This document shows positions 25,987 through 35,438 of a DNA stretch of 64,000 nucleotides, in pieces; positions within the stretch are counted from its first letter, which is position 1; every line of letters starts with the position of its first letter. The notes under the pieces were generated by a model. That model made no database searches. It worked only from the letters and a program-made list of their open reading frames with translations, and was not told the origin of the DNA. Position numbers and translations under genes: made by a program. Origin of the DNA: an uncultured Bacteroidales bacterium (GTDB taxonomy: Bacteria > Bacteroidota > Bacteroidia > Bacteroidales > UBA932); contig CAMQDS010000009.1 in the NCBI GenBank assembly GCA_946999645.1, positions 27,221-91,220 of the forward strand, written 5' to 3'.

Positions 25987-28161
25987 ATGGCAACTTTCAG
26001 ACAGAGGGCTTTGGATGAGGCTGCATCCCATAATCCAGAAAGATATTATATTGATGACAGACCCATATCATTATTTTTTGGCTGTAACGTATTTGATAGC
26101 AATAAAATGCACAGATATATGTCGCAGCCCGCATATAACGCAGTCATTGATGCCATCAACTTAGGGAGAAAAATAGATAGAAATGTGGCAAATGAAGTTG
26201 CCACGGCTATGAAAACCTGGGCTCTTGAGTTAGGTGCCACACACTATACGCATTTGTTCCAACCTCTTACAGGAATGACAGCTGAAAAGCATGAAGCATT
26301 TATCTCACTTGATAAAGGTATACCTTTTGAAAAGTTCAGTGGAAGTGCTTTAGTACAGCAGGAACCAGATGCATCAAGTTTTCCAAACGGAGGACTTAGA
26401 AACACGTTTGAAGCAAGAGGATATTCTGCTTGGGATCCTACTTCACCAGTATTTTTGTTCGATGGGACATTATGTATTCCGTCAGTATTTGTATCATATA
26501 CGGGTGAGGCTCTTGACATGAAAGTCCCGAACATAAAGTCTCAGCAGGCCCTTAGTCTTGCAGCTACTTCAGTAGCCAATCTTTTTGATGAAACAGTCAA
26601 GTCTGTACATGTTAATTTGGGATTGGAGCAGGAATATTTTTTGGTAGATGAAGCATTGTATAATGCTCGTCCTGATTTGAAGTTATGTGACAGAACAGTA
26701 ATAGGGCATACTTCAGCCAAGGATCAACAACTTTCTGACCATTATTTTGGAGCAATTCCTTCAAGGGTGGAAAACTTTATGAAAGACTTTGAAACCCAGG
26801 CATATAAACTTGGCATCGAACTATCTGCAAGACACAATGAAGCCGCTCCAAACCAGTTTGAATGCGCCCCTATATTCTGTGAAGCCACTAAAGCTATTGA
26901 CCAGAATATGCTGCTTATGATTATTATGCAAAAGGTGGCTGAACGACATCATCTTAAAGTTATATTCCATGAAAAGCCTTTCAATGGTGTAAATGGTAGT
27001 GGAAAGCATTGTAATTGGTCTTTGGAAACTGATACTGGTGTTAATTTGTTTTCGCCGGGCAAAACTCCGATGAAAAATCTGCAATTTCTATCTTTCTATG
27101 CAGCAGTGGTAAAAGCTATATATGACCATAATTTATTACTGATGACATCAGTTTGTTCTTTGAATAATTCTTATCGTCTTGGTAGTCATGAAGCTCCTCC
27201 TGCTGTTATGTCTGTTTTCTCAGGTTCTACCCTTACCAAAATTTTTGATAGTATCCTGAAAATGGAAAATATGCCAGACGATAAGGCAAGTGCAGAATCA
27301 ATAAAGATAGTAAGTGCAATACCTGAAATCTTCCCAGATAATACAGATAGAAACAGAACTTCACCTTTTGCCTTTACTGGTAATCGTTTTGAATTTAGAG
27401 CATTAGGCTCTTCCATGAATGCTGCATCTGCTACCTTTGTCTTAAATTCCATTGTTGCTGAAAGCCTTAATTTCTTCAGAGAATGTGTTGAAAAATTGGA
27501 AGAAGAAGGAGAAAGCAGGCAAAATGCAGTGATGTCGGTAGTACGTAAGTTCTTAACTGACTCTCAAAATATTATGTTTGAAGGAAATGGATACTGCAAT
27601 GAATGGCGTATTGAAGCAAAAAAGAGGGGACTCGATATAGTAGATAATATTCCTGATGCATTCAAAGTTTATTTGCGTAAGGATACCATCGATCTTTTCA
27701 AAAACTTAGGGGTTCTTACTCCTGCTGAAACGGAAGCAAGGTATGAAGTATTCAATGAAACTTATGTGAAGAAATTACAAATCGAAGCAAGAGTTATTGG
27801 AGATATATGTCTTAACCACGTTATTCCTGCTTCTGTCAATTACCAAAATGTGTTGATAAAGAGTATACAAGGGGTAAAAGAAGTTTTTGGAGAAGAATAT
27901 ACAGAACTTTGCAAAGCAGATATTGATACATTTAGAAAGATTTCAGGATATGTAAATGCACTTTCATGTGATGTTAAATCTCTTGTAGATGCCAGAAAGA
28001 AGGCTAATAAAGTAGATGATATGTCAAAAAGGGCAAGATTATATTCTACAGAAGTTTTATCTATGATGGAAAAGGTAAGACAAAGTGCAGATCATCTTGA
28101 AATGTTGATTGATGATGAATTGTGGCCATTGCCTAAATATAGAGAATTATTATTTTTCTAA
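25987..28161 (+). CDS. glnN: Glutamine synthetase type III
   Basis: 724 residues, the length of GSIII, typical of Bacteroidales and larger than GSI. Signatures: FLFDGTLCIPSVFVSYTGEALD, LGLEQEYFLVDE, ELSARHNEAAPNQFE, the active-site strand NGSGKHCNWSL, and RTSPFAFTGNRFEFRALGSS. It assimilates ammonium into glutamine. A lipoprotein gene with a GTG start follows 10 nt after the stop. The promoter region is shared with the divergent aminotransferase. Confidence 0.97.
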   Translation: MATFRQRALDEAASHNPERYYIDDRPISLFFGCNVFDSNKMHRYMSQPAYNAVIDAINLGRKIDRNVANEVATAMKTWALELGATHYTHLFQPLTGMTAEKHEAFISLDKGIPFEKFSGSALVQQEPDASSFPNGGLRNTFEARGYSAWDPTSPVFLFDGTLCIPSVFVSYTGEALDMKVPNIKSQQALSLAATSVANLFDETVKSVHVNLGLEQEYFLVDEALYNARPDLKLCDRTVIGHTSAKDQQLSDHYFGAIPSRVENFMKDFETQAYKLGIELSARHNEAAPNQFECAPIFCEATKAIDQNMLLMIIMQKVAERHHLKVIFHEKPFNGVNGSGKHCNWSLETDTGVNLFSPGKTPMKNLQFLSFYAAVVKAIYDHNLLLMTSVCSLNNSYRLGSHEAPPAVMSVFSGSTLTKIFDSILKMENMPDDKASAESIKIVSAIPEIFPDNTDRNRTSPFAFTGNRFEFRALGSSMNAASATFVLNSIVAESLNFFRECVEKLEEEGESRQNAVMSVVRKFLTDSQNIMFEGNGYCNEWRIEAKKRGLDIVDNIPDAFKVYLRKDTIDLFKNLGVLTPAETEARYEVFNETYVKKLQIEARVIGDICLNHVIPASVNYQNVLIKSIQGVKEVFGEEYTELCKADIDTFRKISGYVNALSCDVKSLVDARKKANKVDDMSKRARLYSTEVLSMMEKVRQSADHLEMLIDDELWPLPKYRELLFF

Positions 28162-28171
28162 ATTATTTATT

Positions 28172-29224
28172 GTGAATAACTTAAGGCTATCTATTTTAAT
28201 TATTGTTTTAGTTATATCTGCTTCCTGCTCAAATAGGGGAAAGTCAGGCTTTACTCCCGTAAGATATGTGCAGAAAATATTAAATGATACTTCATCGAGA
28301 GAATATTCAATTTTATCGACATTTAACAATAAGGATATATCAGGTACCATTGCAATAATAGGTGAAACATCTGATGTATTAAAAATGGCTGATGACTTAA
28401 AGACATGTGACAGACACAATAATGTATCAGGTAAACTCAAATCTGATGGATTACCTGACTTTTCTGGAGAAACAATATCCGCATTTTTTGATGATGCCAA
28501 CTGTGAATTGTATAAGCAACCATTGAAATACCCAGACTCTCTCAGAACTGTTACAACAAGAAATTTCATGGCAGCCATAGATACGGTTTATTATGAAAAT
28601 CCTTATGATAAGGAATTGTGCATGAATAAAAAGAGAGCCAAAATAGTTATCTTATCCTCTTTGATGTCTTCAATTTATGGAGAGAAAGATATTGATACTT
28701 TATGTAGAAAAACAGGGGCTGGTATACCAGTTTTTTCTGCATTAAATTCAGCCTTGAAAAGGGTATCAAAAGATTCTTCTGACGTACTTATTTGGACGAA
28801 AACAGATACATTGGCAGCATGTTTAAATAAAAATATTTCTTGCATTGCCATAGGGGCATGCATAACAGGTAATCCGATAGAGCGATTTAAAAATCTGCTT
28901 GACAAATATCTCGCAACCGGAAATAATAAGCGTATATCTTCAATAATTATTGATAACTCATTTATAAATTCAGATTCGCTTAGAACCGTAATTGACAGTT
29001 TGTATAATGTTAATGAATACAATGAAAACGTTATACACTACAGACATGTTCTTTCAAAAGAAGTTAAAATTATAGATCCATGTCGTACTGTTGCAGAAGA
29101 TGTATATAATTACTTAAGAAATACAAATGGCTTTACACATAGAATACAATATCCTGAAATTCAGATGTATACATCTGAACAATCAAAAGATATAGCACCT
29201 TATGTGTATATACCGGTAAGGTAA
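28172..29224 (+). CDS. Lipoprotein of unknown function
   Basis: 350 residues from GTG 28172. Earlier in-frame ATGs (from 28109) lie inside glnN, while GTG 28172 gives a clean lipoprotein signal (NNLRLSILIIVLVISASC-SNRG, lipidated Cys21 by this start). I do not recognise the body. It contains two Rossmann-like stretches (ISGTIAIIGETSDVLKMADDL and CIAIGACITGNPIERFKNLLDKYL) with SSIIIDNSFINSD and a C-terminal SKDIAPYVYIPVR. No glycosidase or peptidase motif is seen. It stands between glnN and an exonuclease gene, probably in the same transcript. Confidence 0.7.
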   Translation: MNNLRLSILIIVLVISASCSNRGKSGFTPVRYVQKILNDTSSREYSILSTFNNKDISGTIAIIGETSDVLKMADDLKTCDRHNNVSGKLKSDGLPDFSGETISAFFDDANCELYKQPLKYPDSLRTVTTRNFMAAIDTVYYENPYDKELCMNKKRAKIVILSSLMSSIYGEKDIDTLCRKTGAGIPVFSALNSALKRVSKDSSDVLIWTKTDTLAACLNKNISCIAIGACITGNPIERFKNLLDKYLATGNNKRISSIIIDNSFINSDSLRTVIDSLYNVNEYNENVIHYRHVLSKEVKIIDPCRTVAEDVYNYLRNTNGFTHRIQYPEIQMYTSEQSKDIAPYVYIPVR

Positions 29225-29234
29225 TAGATAAATT

Positions 29235-29849
29235 ATGTTTGTTACAAGTATAAGACAGGAAGAAATAGAGAATTTAAAAAACGGAGCATTTGAAGGCGAA
29301 ATTCACGTCATAGACTCATTAGGCAAAGAATATAATGAAGCAATAAGATACCTTAAGAACAAAGAAATAATAGGTTTTGATACTGAAACCAAGCCTTGTT
29401 TTTCTCCGGGACAGAATAAGTCAAATACGGCATTATTACAGTTATCTGGTTCGACTAAGGCTTTTCTTTTCAGGATTAATAAAATAGGAATGGATCCTAA
29501 ATTATGTAGAATCCTTGCTGATGAAAAGATTGTCAAAGTTGGAGCCGCGGTTAATGATGATATAAGGGGACTTCAGAAATGGAACAATTTTAAACCTGCG
29601 GGCTTTATTGACCTTCAGAAAATAGTGTCTGAATATGGTATTAGGGATAAAAGTGTAAAGAAAATGGCTGCTATTATTATGGGCATAAGAATATCAAAGA
29701 CACAGCAACTGTCAAATTGGGAAGCCGAGCAATTGTCTTATGCACAACAGTTATATGCAGCTACAGATGCGTGGGTGTGTCGTGAAATGTTTAAAGTACT
29801 GTCTAAGAGTGAAAAACACCCACTTATTGAAATAGATACATTAGTATAA
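29235..29849 (+). CDS. DEDDy 3'-5' exonuclease (RNase D-like)
   Basis: 204 residues, single domain. The acidic motifs are complete: GFDTETKP (motif I, Asp and Glu), VGAAVNDDIRGL (motif II, Asp) and YAATDAW (motif III, Tyr and Asp). It lacks the HRDC domain of RNase D, so it resembles stand-alone WRN-exonuclease-like proteins. It degrades RNA or DNA from the 3' end with two metal ions. The rRNA methyltransferase gene begins 2 nt after the stop. Confidence 0.9.
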   Translation: MFVTSIRQEEIENLKNGAFEGEIHVIDSLGKEYNEAIRYLKNKEIIGFDTETKPCFSPGQNKSNTALLQLSGSTKAFLFRINKIGMDPKLCRILADEKIVKVGAAVNDDIRGLQKWNNFKPAGFIDLQKIVSEYGIRDKSVKKMAAIIMGIRISKTQQLSNWEAEQLSYAQQLYAATDAWVCREMFKVLSKSEKHPLIEIDTLV

Positions 29850-29851
29850 TT

Positions 29852-31051
29852 ATGGCAAAAATCATACTTAAAAAGGGTAGAGAAGATTCTCTCAAAAGAT
29901 TCCATCCTTGGGTATTTTCAGGGGCAGTAGCACAAAAGAATGGAGATCCGGCAGAGGGTGATGTGGTGAGTGTATATGCTTTTGATGGCACTTTACTTGG
30001 TTGTGGACATTACCAGATAGGCTCTATAGCAGTAAGGATGCTGAGCTTTGAATCTGAATACATTACTTCCGAATTTTGGAAGAAAATGTTAGGAAGGGCA
30101 CTTAATATGAGAAAGGCTTGCAATTTGGATAATCCAAACAATGAAAAAACTAATTGCTACCGTCTGGTGCATGGAGAAGGAGACTATTTGCCTGGACTTG
30201 TTATAGATTATTATGCAGGGGTTTGTGTCTTACAAGCCCACTCTGCTGGTATGTTCAGAGCAAAAAAACAAATAACTGAAGCATTAAAGGAAATTTATGG
30301 CGACCGTCTACTCGCCGTATACGATAAAAGTTCAGGAACTGCACCATTCAAAGCAGGTCTTGAACTTATTGATGGATATATCTATAGAAAAGAAGGCTTT
30401 AATATTTCAGAGCAAATAGCATCAGAAAACGGGCATAAATTTTATATTGACTGGACTGAAGGGCAAAAGACAGGGTTCTTTTTGGATCAGCGTGAAAACA
30501 GGTATTTAGTAGAAAAATATTCTAAAGGACGTAACGTATTGAATTTGTTTTGCTACACAGGTGGGTTCTCAATTTATGCTTTAAGTGGTGGGGCGGTGCA
30601 TGTTGATTCTGTTGATTCATCTGCCAAGGCTATGTCTATGGTAGAAAAAAACATAACTCTCAATGGTTTTGACAATTCTGTACACACAGGGTATTGTACA
30701 GATGCAATTGATTTTATACAGAAAGCGCCAAATGAAAAGTATGATTTGATAATCGTAGATCCACCAGCTTTTGCAAAGCATAGGGGAGCACTCAGTAACG
30801 CTTTGAGAGCTTATCGCCGTCTTAATGCAGCAGCAATATCTAAAGTGCAGAAAGGTGGTTTTATATTTACATTTAGTTGTTCGCAGGTCGTTGATAAAGA
30901 AGCATTTGCATTAACTATTTTTTCTGCTGCAGCAAGTACTGGTCGAAGTGTAAAAATTATCAATCGTCTAAATCAGCCAGCAGACCACGCCGTAAATATT
31001 TACCATCCAGAAGGAGAATATCTTAAAGGTTTACTACTATATGTAGAATAA
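29852..31051 (+). CDS. Class I SAM-dependent rRNA methyltransferase, RlmI-like
   Basis: 399 residues. The N-terminal PUA domain (about 1-75: LKRFHPWVFSGAV, LGCGHYQIGSIAVRML) is followed by an insert domain and a Rossmann methyltransferase domain (VLNLFCYTGGFSIYALSGGA for SAM binding, DLIIVDPPAFAKHRG as the catalytic loop, FTFSCSQVV). RlmI methylates C5 of a cytosine in 23S rRNA; the exact base here is not certain. Last gene of the glnN-side run; a tRNA-Cys gene follows. Confidence 0.92.
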   Translation: MAKIILKKGREDSLKRFHPWVFSGAVAQKNGDPAEGDVVSVYAFDGTLLGCGHYQIGSIAVRMLSFESEYITSEFWKKMLGRALNMRKACNLDNPNNEKTNCYRLVHGEGDYLPGLVIDYYAGVCVLQAHSAGMFRAKKQITEALKEIYGDRLLAVYDKSSGTAPFKAGLELIDGYIYRKEGFNISEQIASENGHKFYIDWTEGQKTGFFLDQRENRYLVEKYSKGRNVLNLFCYTGGFSIYALSGGAVHVDSVDSSAKAMSMVEKNITLNGFDNSVHTGYCTDAIDFIQKAPNEKYDLIIVDPPAFAKHRGALSNALRAYRRLNAAAISKVQKGGFIFTFSCSQVVDKEAFALTIFSAAASTGRSVKIINRLNQPADHAVNIYHPEGEYLKGLLLYVE

Positions 31052-31100
31052 AAATTTGCACTTCAAACAAAAAAGCTTATATTTGTAATCTAAATAATTC

Positions 31101-31174
31101 GGTGCGTTGGCCGAGTGGCTAGGCTCAGGTCTGCAAAACCTGCTACAGCGGTTCGAATCCTCTACGCACCTCCA
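31101..31174 (+). tRNA. tRNA-Cys (anticodon GCA)
   Basis: Acceptor stem GGTGCGT (31101-31107) with ACGCACC (31164-31170), discriminator T and encoded CCA (31172-31174). The anticodon arm CAGGT-CTGCAAA-ACCTG gives GCA, and the T arm has GGTTCGAATCC. All arms close. A perfect hairpin terminator starts at the last base. Confidence 0.96.
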
Positions 31175-31208
31175 AACAGTCACTTGTTCTTCAGGTGACT
31201 GTTTTTTG
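31174..31208 (+). terminator. Terminator of tRNA-Cys
   Basis: AAACAGTCAC (31174-31183) pairs with GTGACTGTTT (31195-31204), followed by a T-run. Confidence 0.9.
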
Positions 31209-31384
31209 TATTTACAAAACTTCTGTACTGAAAATATATTTTATAGTAGATTAATTAAATCGGTTTACAAATATTTTTTAAGAAAAACAATATTTTTACA
31301 GAAAAATATTTTTAATATAAATAATTGATATGCAATATATTATATAAAAAGTCACAAAAAAAATAAAAAAATATTTCATAACAA

Positions 31385-31415
31385 TTTGTGATTGATATAA
31401 AAAGCCGTACCTTTG
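31385..31415 (+). promoter_or_regulatory. Consensus Bacteroidota promoter of a small RNA
   Basis: TTTG (31385-31388), 19 nt, TACCTTTG (31408-31415). This is the best match to the housekeeping consensus in the left two thirds of the window, predicting a start near 31422. Confidence 0.8.
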
Positions 31416-31421
31416 TATCGG

Positions 31422-31564
31422 GTTGATGAAGGGGTTCTCCCTCATACAGCTCATTGGTTATTAGTTTTAGTGTTATTAATTATGTGGTTAGTATGAGCCT
31501 CACGCGAGATGCGCCAGTGCTCATTGTTCTAAAAGGACCTGAATCTTCAGGGCCTTTTATTGTT
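31422..31564 (+). ncRNA. Small structured RNA of unknown family
   Basis: About 140 nt between a consensus promoter and a rho-independent terminator (AAAAGG, A, CCTGA, loop ATCT, TCAGG, G, CCTTTT; 31531-31558). No open reading frame of note. The 5' part can form ATGA-A-GGG / CCC-TCAT, and ATGAGC (31493-31498) can pair with either of two GCTCAT copies (31449-31454 or 31519-31524). The size, isolation and promoter strength fit an abundant housekeeping RNA; a Bacteroidales 6S-type RNA is possible, but I cannot confirm the family. Confidence 0.65.
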
Positions 31565-31640
31565 GTATATATATCTATACATGATTCATTAAGTTTTTTA
31601 ATGTTGAACTCTTATTTAAGATGAATTATTATTAATTTTA

Positions 31641-31648
31641 TATCTTTG
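31641..31648 (+). promoter_or_regulatory. -7 box of the GH89 gene
   Basis: TATCTTTG, 28 nt before the start codon. Confidence 0.6.
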
Positions 31649-31676
31649 TTAAAATTATTTAATAATATACGCCACT

Positions 31677-33848
31677 ATGAATTTCTCTAAACTTATTAGT
31701 TTTTCTTTGTTGGGGTTACTGACGATTTCATGTGCAACAAAAGAAGAAAAACAAGTTGCTGCTTTAACTCAAAGGATAGTTCCTGAATATGCAGATAGAT
31801 TTAAATTTATACAACTGAAATCTTGCGATACTACTGATTTATTTATTCTTAAAAGTTCAGGAAATAAAATAGTTATTTCAGGAAATAATGCCAACTCAAT
31901 GGCTGTCGGACTTAATTATTATTTGACAGATTATTGTAAAACAAATGTGTCCTGGTATGTTTCAGAACCTACTGTTATGCCTGACACTCTTCCTTTGGTA
32001 AAAGGTGAAGTAAAGGTTAAGGCAAAGGTACGTAATCGCTTCTTTTTGAATTATTGCACTTTTGGTTATACAATGCCTTGGTGGAAGTGGAAAGATTGGG
32101 AAAGATTAATAGACTGGATGGCTCTAAATGGCGTAAATATGCCTCTTGCAATTACAGGGCAGGAAGCAGTTTGGGAAAAAGTGTGGCAGAAATATGGAAT
32201 GACTGAAGATCAAATACGAACCTACTTTACAGGGCCCGCTCATTTGCCTTGGCATAGAATGTCAAACATTGACAGATGGCAAGGACCTCTTCCTCAAGGT
32301 TGGATAGATTCTCAGGCAGAATTGCAGAAAAAGATACTTAAAAGAGAAAGGGACCTTAATATGCATCCTGTGCTTCCTGCTTTTTCTGGTCATGTTCCTG
32401 CAGAAATCAAAGATAAGTTCCCTAAGGCTGCAATTACCGAAATTTCTTGTTGGGGTGGCTTTCCAAAGGAAAATAACTGCTATTTTTTAGCTTCTACGGA
32501 TTCTCTGTATGAAAGAATCCAGAGAGATTTTCTTTCTGAGCAAGAAGAAATGTTTGGTACAGATCATATATATGGAATGGATCTTTTTAATGAAGTAGAG
32601 CCTCCTACATGGAATCCTGAAATACTTGAAAATATAGCGAAAACTGCATATAATTCACTTAAAACTGTAGATAAAGATGCTATTTGGATGCAGATGGGGT
32701 GGTTATTTTATCATGACCGTAAACATTGGACGCCTGAAATTATTAAAGCATATATGAATGGAGTTCCAAAGGGGAAACTTGTAATGTTGGACTATTATAC
32801 TGATAATGTGGAGATATGGAAAAATACTAAAGGTTTCTATGGACAACCTTATATACATTGTTACTTGGGAAATTTTGGTGGTAATACTCTACTTCAGGGG
32901 GATGTCAGAAAAACTGATGAAAAGATTGATAATGTTATCAAAAACGGAGGGAAAAATCTATACGGAATAGGTTCTACATTGGAGGGCTTTGGCTCAAATC
33001 GCTTTATTTTTGAGTTTGTTTTCAGAAAGGCCTGGAATATGGATAATACTTATAGTGAGCATTTAGATAAGATGGCTGATGCTATTGTAGGAAAAACAGA
33101 TACCAATTCGAGAAAAATATGGAGAACTTTATGTGATAGCATATATGTAACATGTTCTAAATCCTCTGGCCCTATTACTAATATTAGACCAAGGATACAG
33201 GGGGTTCATCCAGATGCAAGGTTGGCAGAAATTAATTATAATACTGAACTGTTGGCTCGATTGTGGAAAGAACTTGTTTATACTCAAAGCAATAGAACTT
33301 CTTATGAGTCTTACGTTATTAGTATAGGTGCAGAGGTGTTGAGTAATAGATTTTCTGTGTTAAAGGATGAATTTGCAAGTTATATGAAAAGTAAGGATGT
33401 GCCTAATATGAAAATAGTAGAAAAGAAAATGATGGATGTATTAGATGCTATGGATTCTCTTACTGGATGTGACCCTATGCAGTCTGCTGATAAATGGATA
33501 ACTGATGCAATGGATTTTGCTGAGAATAAGGGCGAAAGAGCATATTATGCAAAAAATGCTGCTACAATGATTTCATATTGGGGAGGATGGCTTGCTTTGA
33601 CTGATTATGCAAACCGTTCATGGTCAGGACTAATATCTTCTTATTATAAGGTAAGATGGGAAAGGCTTTTGACAGGAATAATCAATTCTATGGAAAAATG
33701 GGAAAAATTTGATTTGGAAAAGTACGATACTGAAATTAGGAAATTTGAATTGTCTTGGGCAGATAACTATGTTCCTAAAGAATATCCTCACGTTATGAAG
33801 AATCCTATTGAAACTGCTAAAAAAATTATTGTAAATCTTGATTTATAA
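31677..33848 (+). CDS. Alpha-N-acetylglucosaminidase, GH89 family, lipoprotein
   Basis: 723 residues. The signal ends in TISC (Cys19), so it is probably a lipoprotein. The N-terminal domain (about 25-115) precedes the GH89/NAGLU catalytic barrel: NRFFLNYCTFGYTMPWWKWKDWE, MALNGVNMPLAITGQEAVW, GMDLFNEVEPP (probable catalytic Glu region), and GIGSTLEGFGSNRFIFEFVF with a second Glu. A helical C-terminal domain follows. Members remove terminal alpha-GlcNAc from heparan fragments or gastric-type mucin glycans, suggesting a host-gut lifestyle (inference). No SusC/D pair or other glycosidase is nearby. The 3' end overlaps maf by 23 nt. Confidence 0.94.
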   Translation: MNFSKLISFSLLGLLTISCATKEEKQVAALTQRIVPEYADRFKFIQLKSCDTTDLFILKSSGNKIVISGNNANSMAVGLNYYLTDYCKTNVSWYVSEPTVMPDTLPLVKGEVKVKAKVRNRFFLNYCTFGYTMPWWKWKDWERLIDWMALNGVNMPLAITGQEAVWEKVWQKYGMTEDQIRTYFTGPAHLPWHRMSNIDRWQGPLPQGWIDSQAELQKKILKRERDLNMHPVLPAFSGHVPAEIKDKFPKAAITEISCWGGFPKENNCYFLASTDSLYERIQRDFLSEQEEMFGTDHIYGMDLFNEVEPPTWNPEILENIAKTAYNSLKTVDKDAIWMQMGWLFYHDRKHWTPEIIKAYMNGVPKGKLVMLDYYTDNVEIWKNTKGFYGQPYIHCYLGNFGGNTLLQGDVRKTDEKIDNVIKNGGKNLYGIGSTLEGFGSNRFIFEFVFRKAWNMDNTYSEHLDKMADAIVGKTDTNSRKIWRTLCDSIYVTCSKSSGPITNIRPRIQGVHPDARLAEINYNTELLARLWKELVYTQSNRTSYESYVISIGAEVLSNRFSVLKDEFASYMKSKDVPNMKIVEKKMMDVLDAMDSLTGCDPMQSADKWITDAMDFAENKGERAYYAKNAATMISYWGGWLALTDYANRSWSGLISSYYKVRWERLLTGIINSMEKWEKFDLEKYDTEIRKFELSWADNYVPKEYPHVMKNPIETAKKIIVNLDL

Positions 33849-34419
33849 ATAATTGTAATTCTTTATAAACTAAATGAGTAGGTAGACCCATAATATTGAA
33901 ATAAGAACCTTCTATTCGTTCAATACCGATATATCCTATCCACTCTTGAATACCGTAAGATCCGGCTTTGTCATAAGGTTTATATTTATCTATGTAATAA
34001 ACTATTTCAGATTCGGATAATTCGGAAAAAGTAACTTTAGATACTTCAGTTATCGTCTTAGTATGCAATGTACTACGTAAGGTAACTGAAGTAATTACTT
34101 TATGTTCTTTGCCGGAGAGTGTATTAAGCATTTCAATTGCTTCAATTCTTGATTTCGGTTTTCCCATTATGGTCTTTCCGCACAGAACCATAGTGTCGGC
34201 AGTCAAAAGTAACTCATTGTCCTCTAATTTTCTATGAAAGCCATTGGATTTTCCTTCGGACATCAGACGAGGAACATCTTCGCCAGGAATATCAGGAGAA
34301 TATATTTCTTCAAATGAATTATCTGTATCTATAACAAAGTCAATATCAAGACCTTTTAATAATTCTTTACGGCGGGGTGAATTGCTTCCTAAAATGATTT
34401 TTTTACCTTTCAGATCCAT
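33826..34419 (-). CDS. maf: Maf family nucleoside triphosphate pyrophosphatase
   Basis: 197 residues. Maf signature GSNSPRRKELLKGL at the N-terminus, LLTADTMVLCGKTIMGKP and YDKAGSYGIQEWIGYIG. The family hydrolyses dTTP/UTP and modified nucleotides to monophosphates. It begins 1 nt after the kdsC stop, in the DUF3467-kdsC-maf unit. Its last 23 nt overlap the convergent GH89 gene. Confidence 0.95.
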   Translation of the reverse strand: MDLKGKKIILGSNSPRRKELLKGLDIDFVIDTDNSFEEIYSPDIPGEDVPRLMSEGKSNGFHRKLEDNELLLTADTMVLCGKTIMGKPKSRIEAIEMLNTLSGKEHKVITSVTLRSTLHTKTITEVSKVTFSELSESEIVYYIDKYKPYDKAGSYGIQEWIGYIGIERIEGSYFNIMGLPTHLVYKELQLFINQDLQ

Positions 34420-34420
34420 T

Positions 34421-34948
34421 TTAAAATCTGCTTTTATATCTTTTTACATCAAATATCCATGTTCCTTGGTGTTTCATTACACCTTCAATGAGTTCTCTTA
34501 TGCACCCTTTTCCACCCTTGGCTTCTGTTATCAGGTCTGCAACTTCTTTTACTTCTGCTACTGCATCTGAAGGACATACTCCCATCCCAGCTGCTTTCAT
34601 TACTTCCAGGTCTGGTATATCATCTCCGACATATGCAACTTCTTCAAAGGAAAGTGAATATCTTTTACAAAAAGCTGAAAAATCAGCCATTTTATCTCTT
34701 GAACCGAGAAATACATTTTCTGCTTTTATCCCACAACTTAAAAATCGAGCTTTTATAGAAGGGGAGCGTCCTCCTGTAATAACGCCCATAGGATAGCCCC
34801 TCATTGCTGCCATTCTTAGTGCAAAACCATCTTTTGAATCGAATGTCCTGAATAACTCACCATTCAAATCACAGAAAATACCTCCGTCTGTGAATACTCC
34901 GTCCACATCGAAAGCAAATGCCTTTATTATATCTAAATTAACCTGCAT
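34421..34948 (-). CDS. kdsC: 3-deoxy-D-manno-octulosonate 8-phosphate phosphatase (HAD, KdsC type)
   Basis: About 175 residues from ATG 34948 (MQVNLDIIKAFAFDVDGVFTDG). In-frame ATGs at 34966 and 34987 are possible but overlap the upstream DUF3467 gene. HAD motifs are complete and capless: FDVDGVFTDG (nucleophile Asp), VITGGRS, KMADF and YVGDDIPDLEVM. KdsC removes phosphate from Kdo-8-P in LPS inner-core synthesis, in line with lpxB elsewhere in the window. Confidence 0.9.
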   Translation of the reverse strand: MQVNLDIIKAFAFDVDGVFTDGGIFCDLNGELFRTFDSKDGFALRMAAMRGYPMGVITGGRSPSIKARFLSCGIKAENVFLGSRDKMADFSAFCKRYSLSFEEVAYVGDDIPDLEVMKAAGMGVCPSDAVAEVKEVADLITEAKGGKGCIRELIEGVMKHQGTWIFDVKRYKSRF

Positions 34949-34949
34949 A

Positions 34950-35276
34950 TCAAGATTTTGGACCATTATTAAAAGGTCCGAAGTCATCTATATTGAAATT
35001 GTCTGAACTGTTATTTCCCATTTCAATGTCTATATTGCCAAAAATAGATTCATATTTAACTATGTTATCACGAAGTGCCATAAGCAACTGTTTTGCGTGG
35101 TCTGGAGTCATTATGAGTCTGTTAGTTATTTCTGGTTTAGGAATACCAGGTAATATTTTTGCAAAATCAATAATAAATTCACTCTTGGAATGAGTAATTA
35201 TTGCAAGATTAGAATATTCTCCTTTTGCAATTTCAGGTTTTAATTCCAAACTTATCTCTTGCTTTTCGTTTTCCAT
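34950..35276 (-). CDS. DUF3467 family protein
   Basis: 108 residues, cytosolic, no signal. The conserved core of the family is visible: YSNLAIITHSKSEFIIDFAKILPGIP and RLIMTPDHAKQLLMALRDNI. Its C-terminus is Asn/Asp-rich (NNSSDNFNIDDFGPFNNG). Function unknown. It leads the operon with kdsC (stop and next start adjacent) and has a TATATTTG box 33 nt upstream. Confidence 0.88.
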   Translation of the reverse strand: MENEKQEISLELKPEIAKGEYSNLAIITHSKSEFIIDFAKILPGIPKPEITNRLIMTPDHAKQLLMALRDNIVKYESIFGNIDIEMGNNSSDNFNIDDFGPFNNGPKS

Positions 35277-35308
35277 TTTATTATCTATATTAAAAGTCTA
35301 CATCCTTA

Positions 35309-35378
35309 CAAATATAAAATAAAATTATTCCCTTTTCAATTTAAATCTAATAACAGATAGTAAAAAGTCGTATATTTG
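35309..35378. promoter_or_regulatory. Divergent promoter boxes, DUF3467 operon and valS
   Basis: The minus strand reads TATATTTG (complement of 35309-35316) and the plus strand reads TATATTTG at 35371-35378. Leaders of about 25 and 55 nt are predicted. Confidence 0.6.
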
Positions 35379-35438
35379 TAAAATGTGGTTATTTAATGCC
35401 CTTGGTGAAAGTTTAATAATAATAATTATTCTGAAAAT

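Noticed and set aside
31107..31328. Plus-strand 73-codon open frame
   Set aside because: It runs through tRNA-Cys and its terminator.
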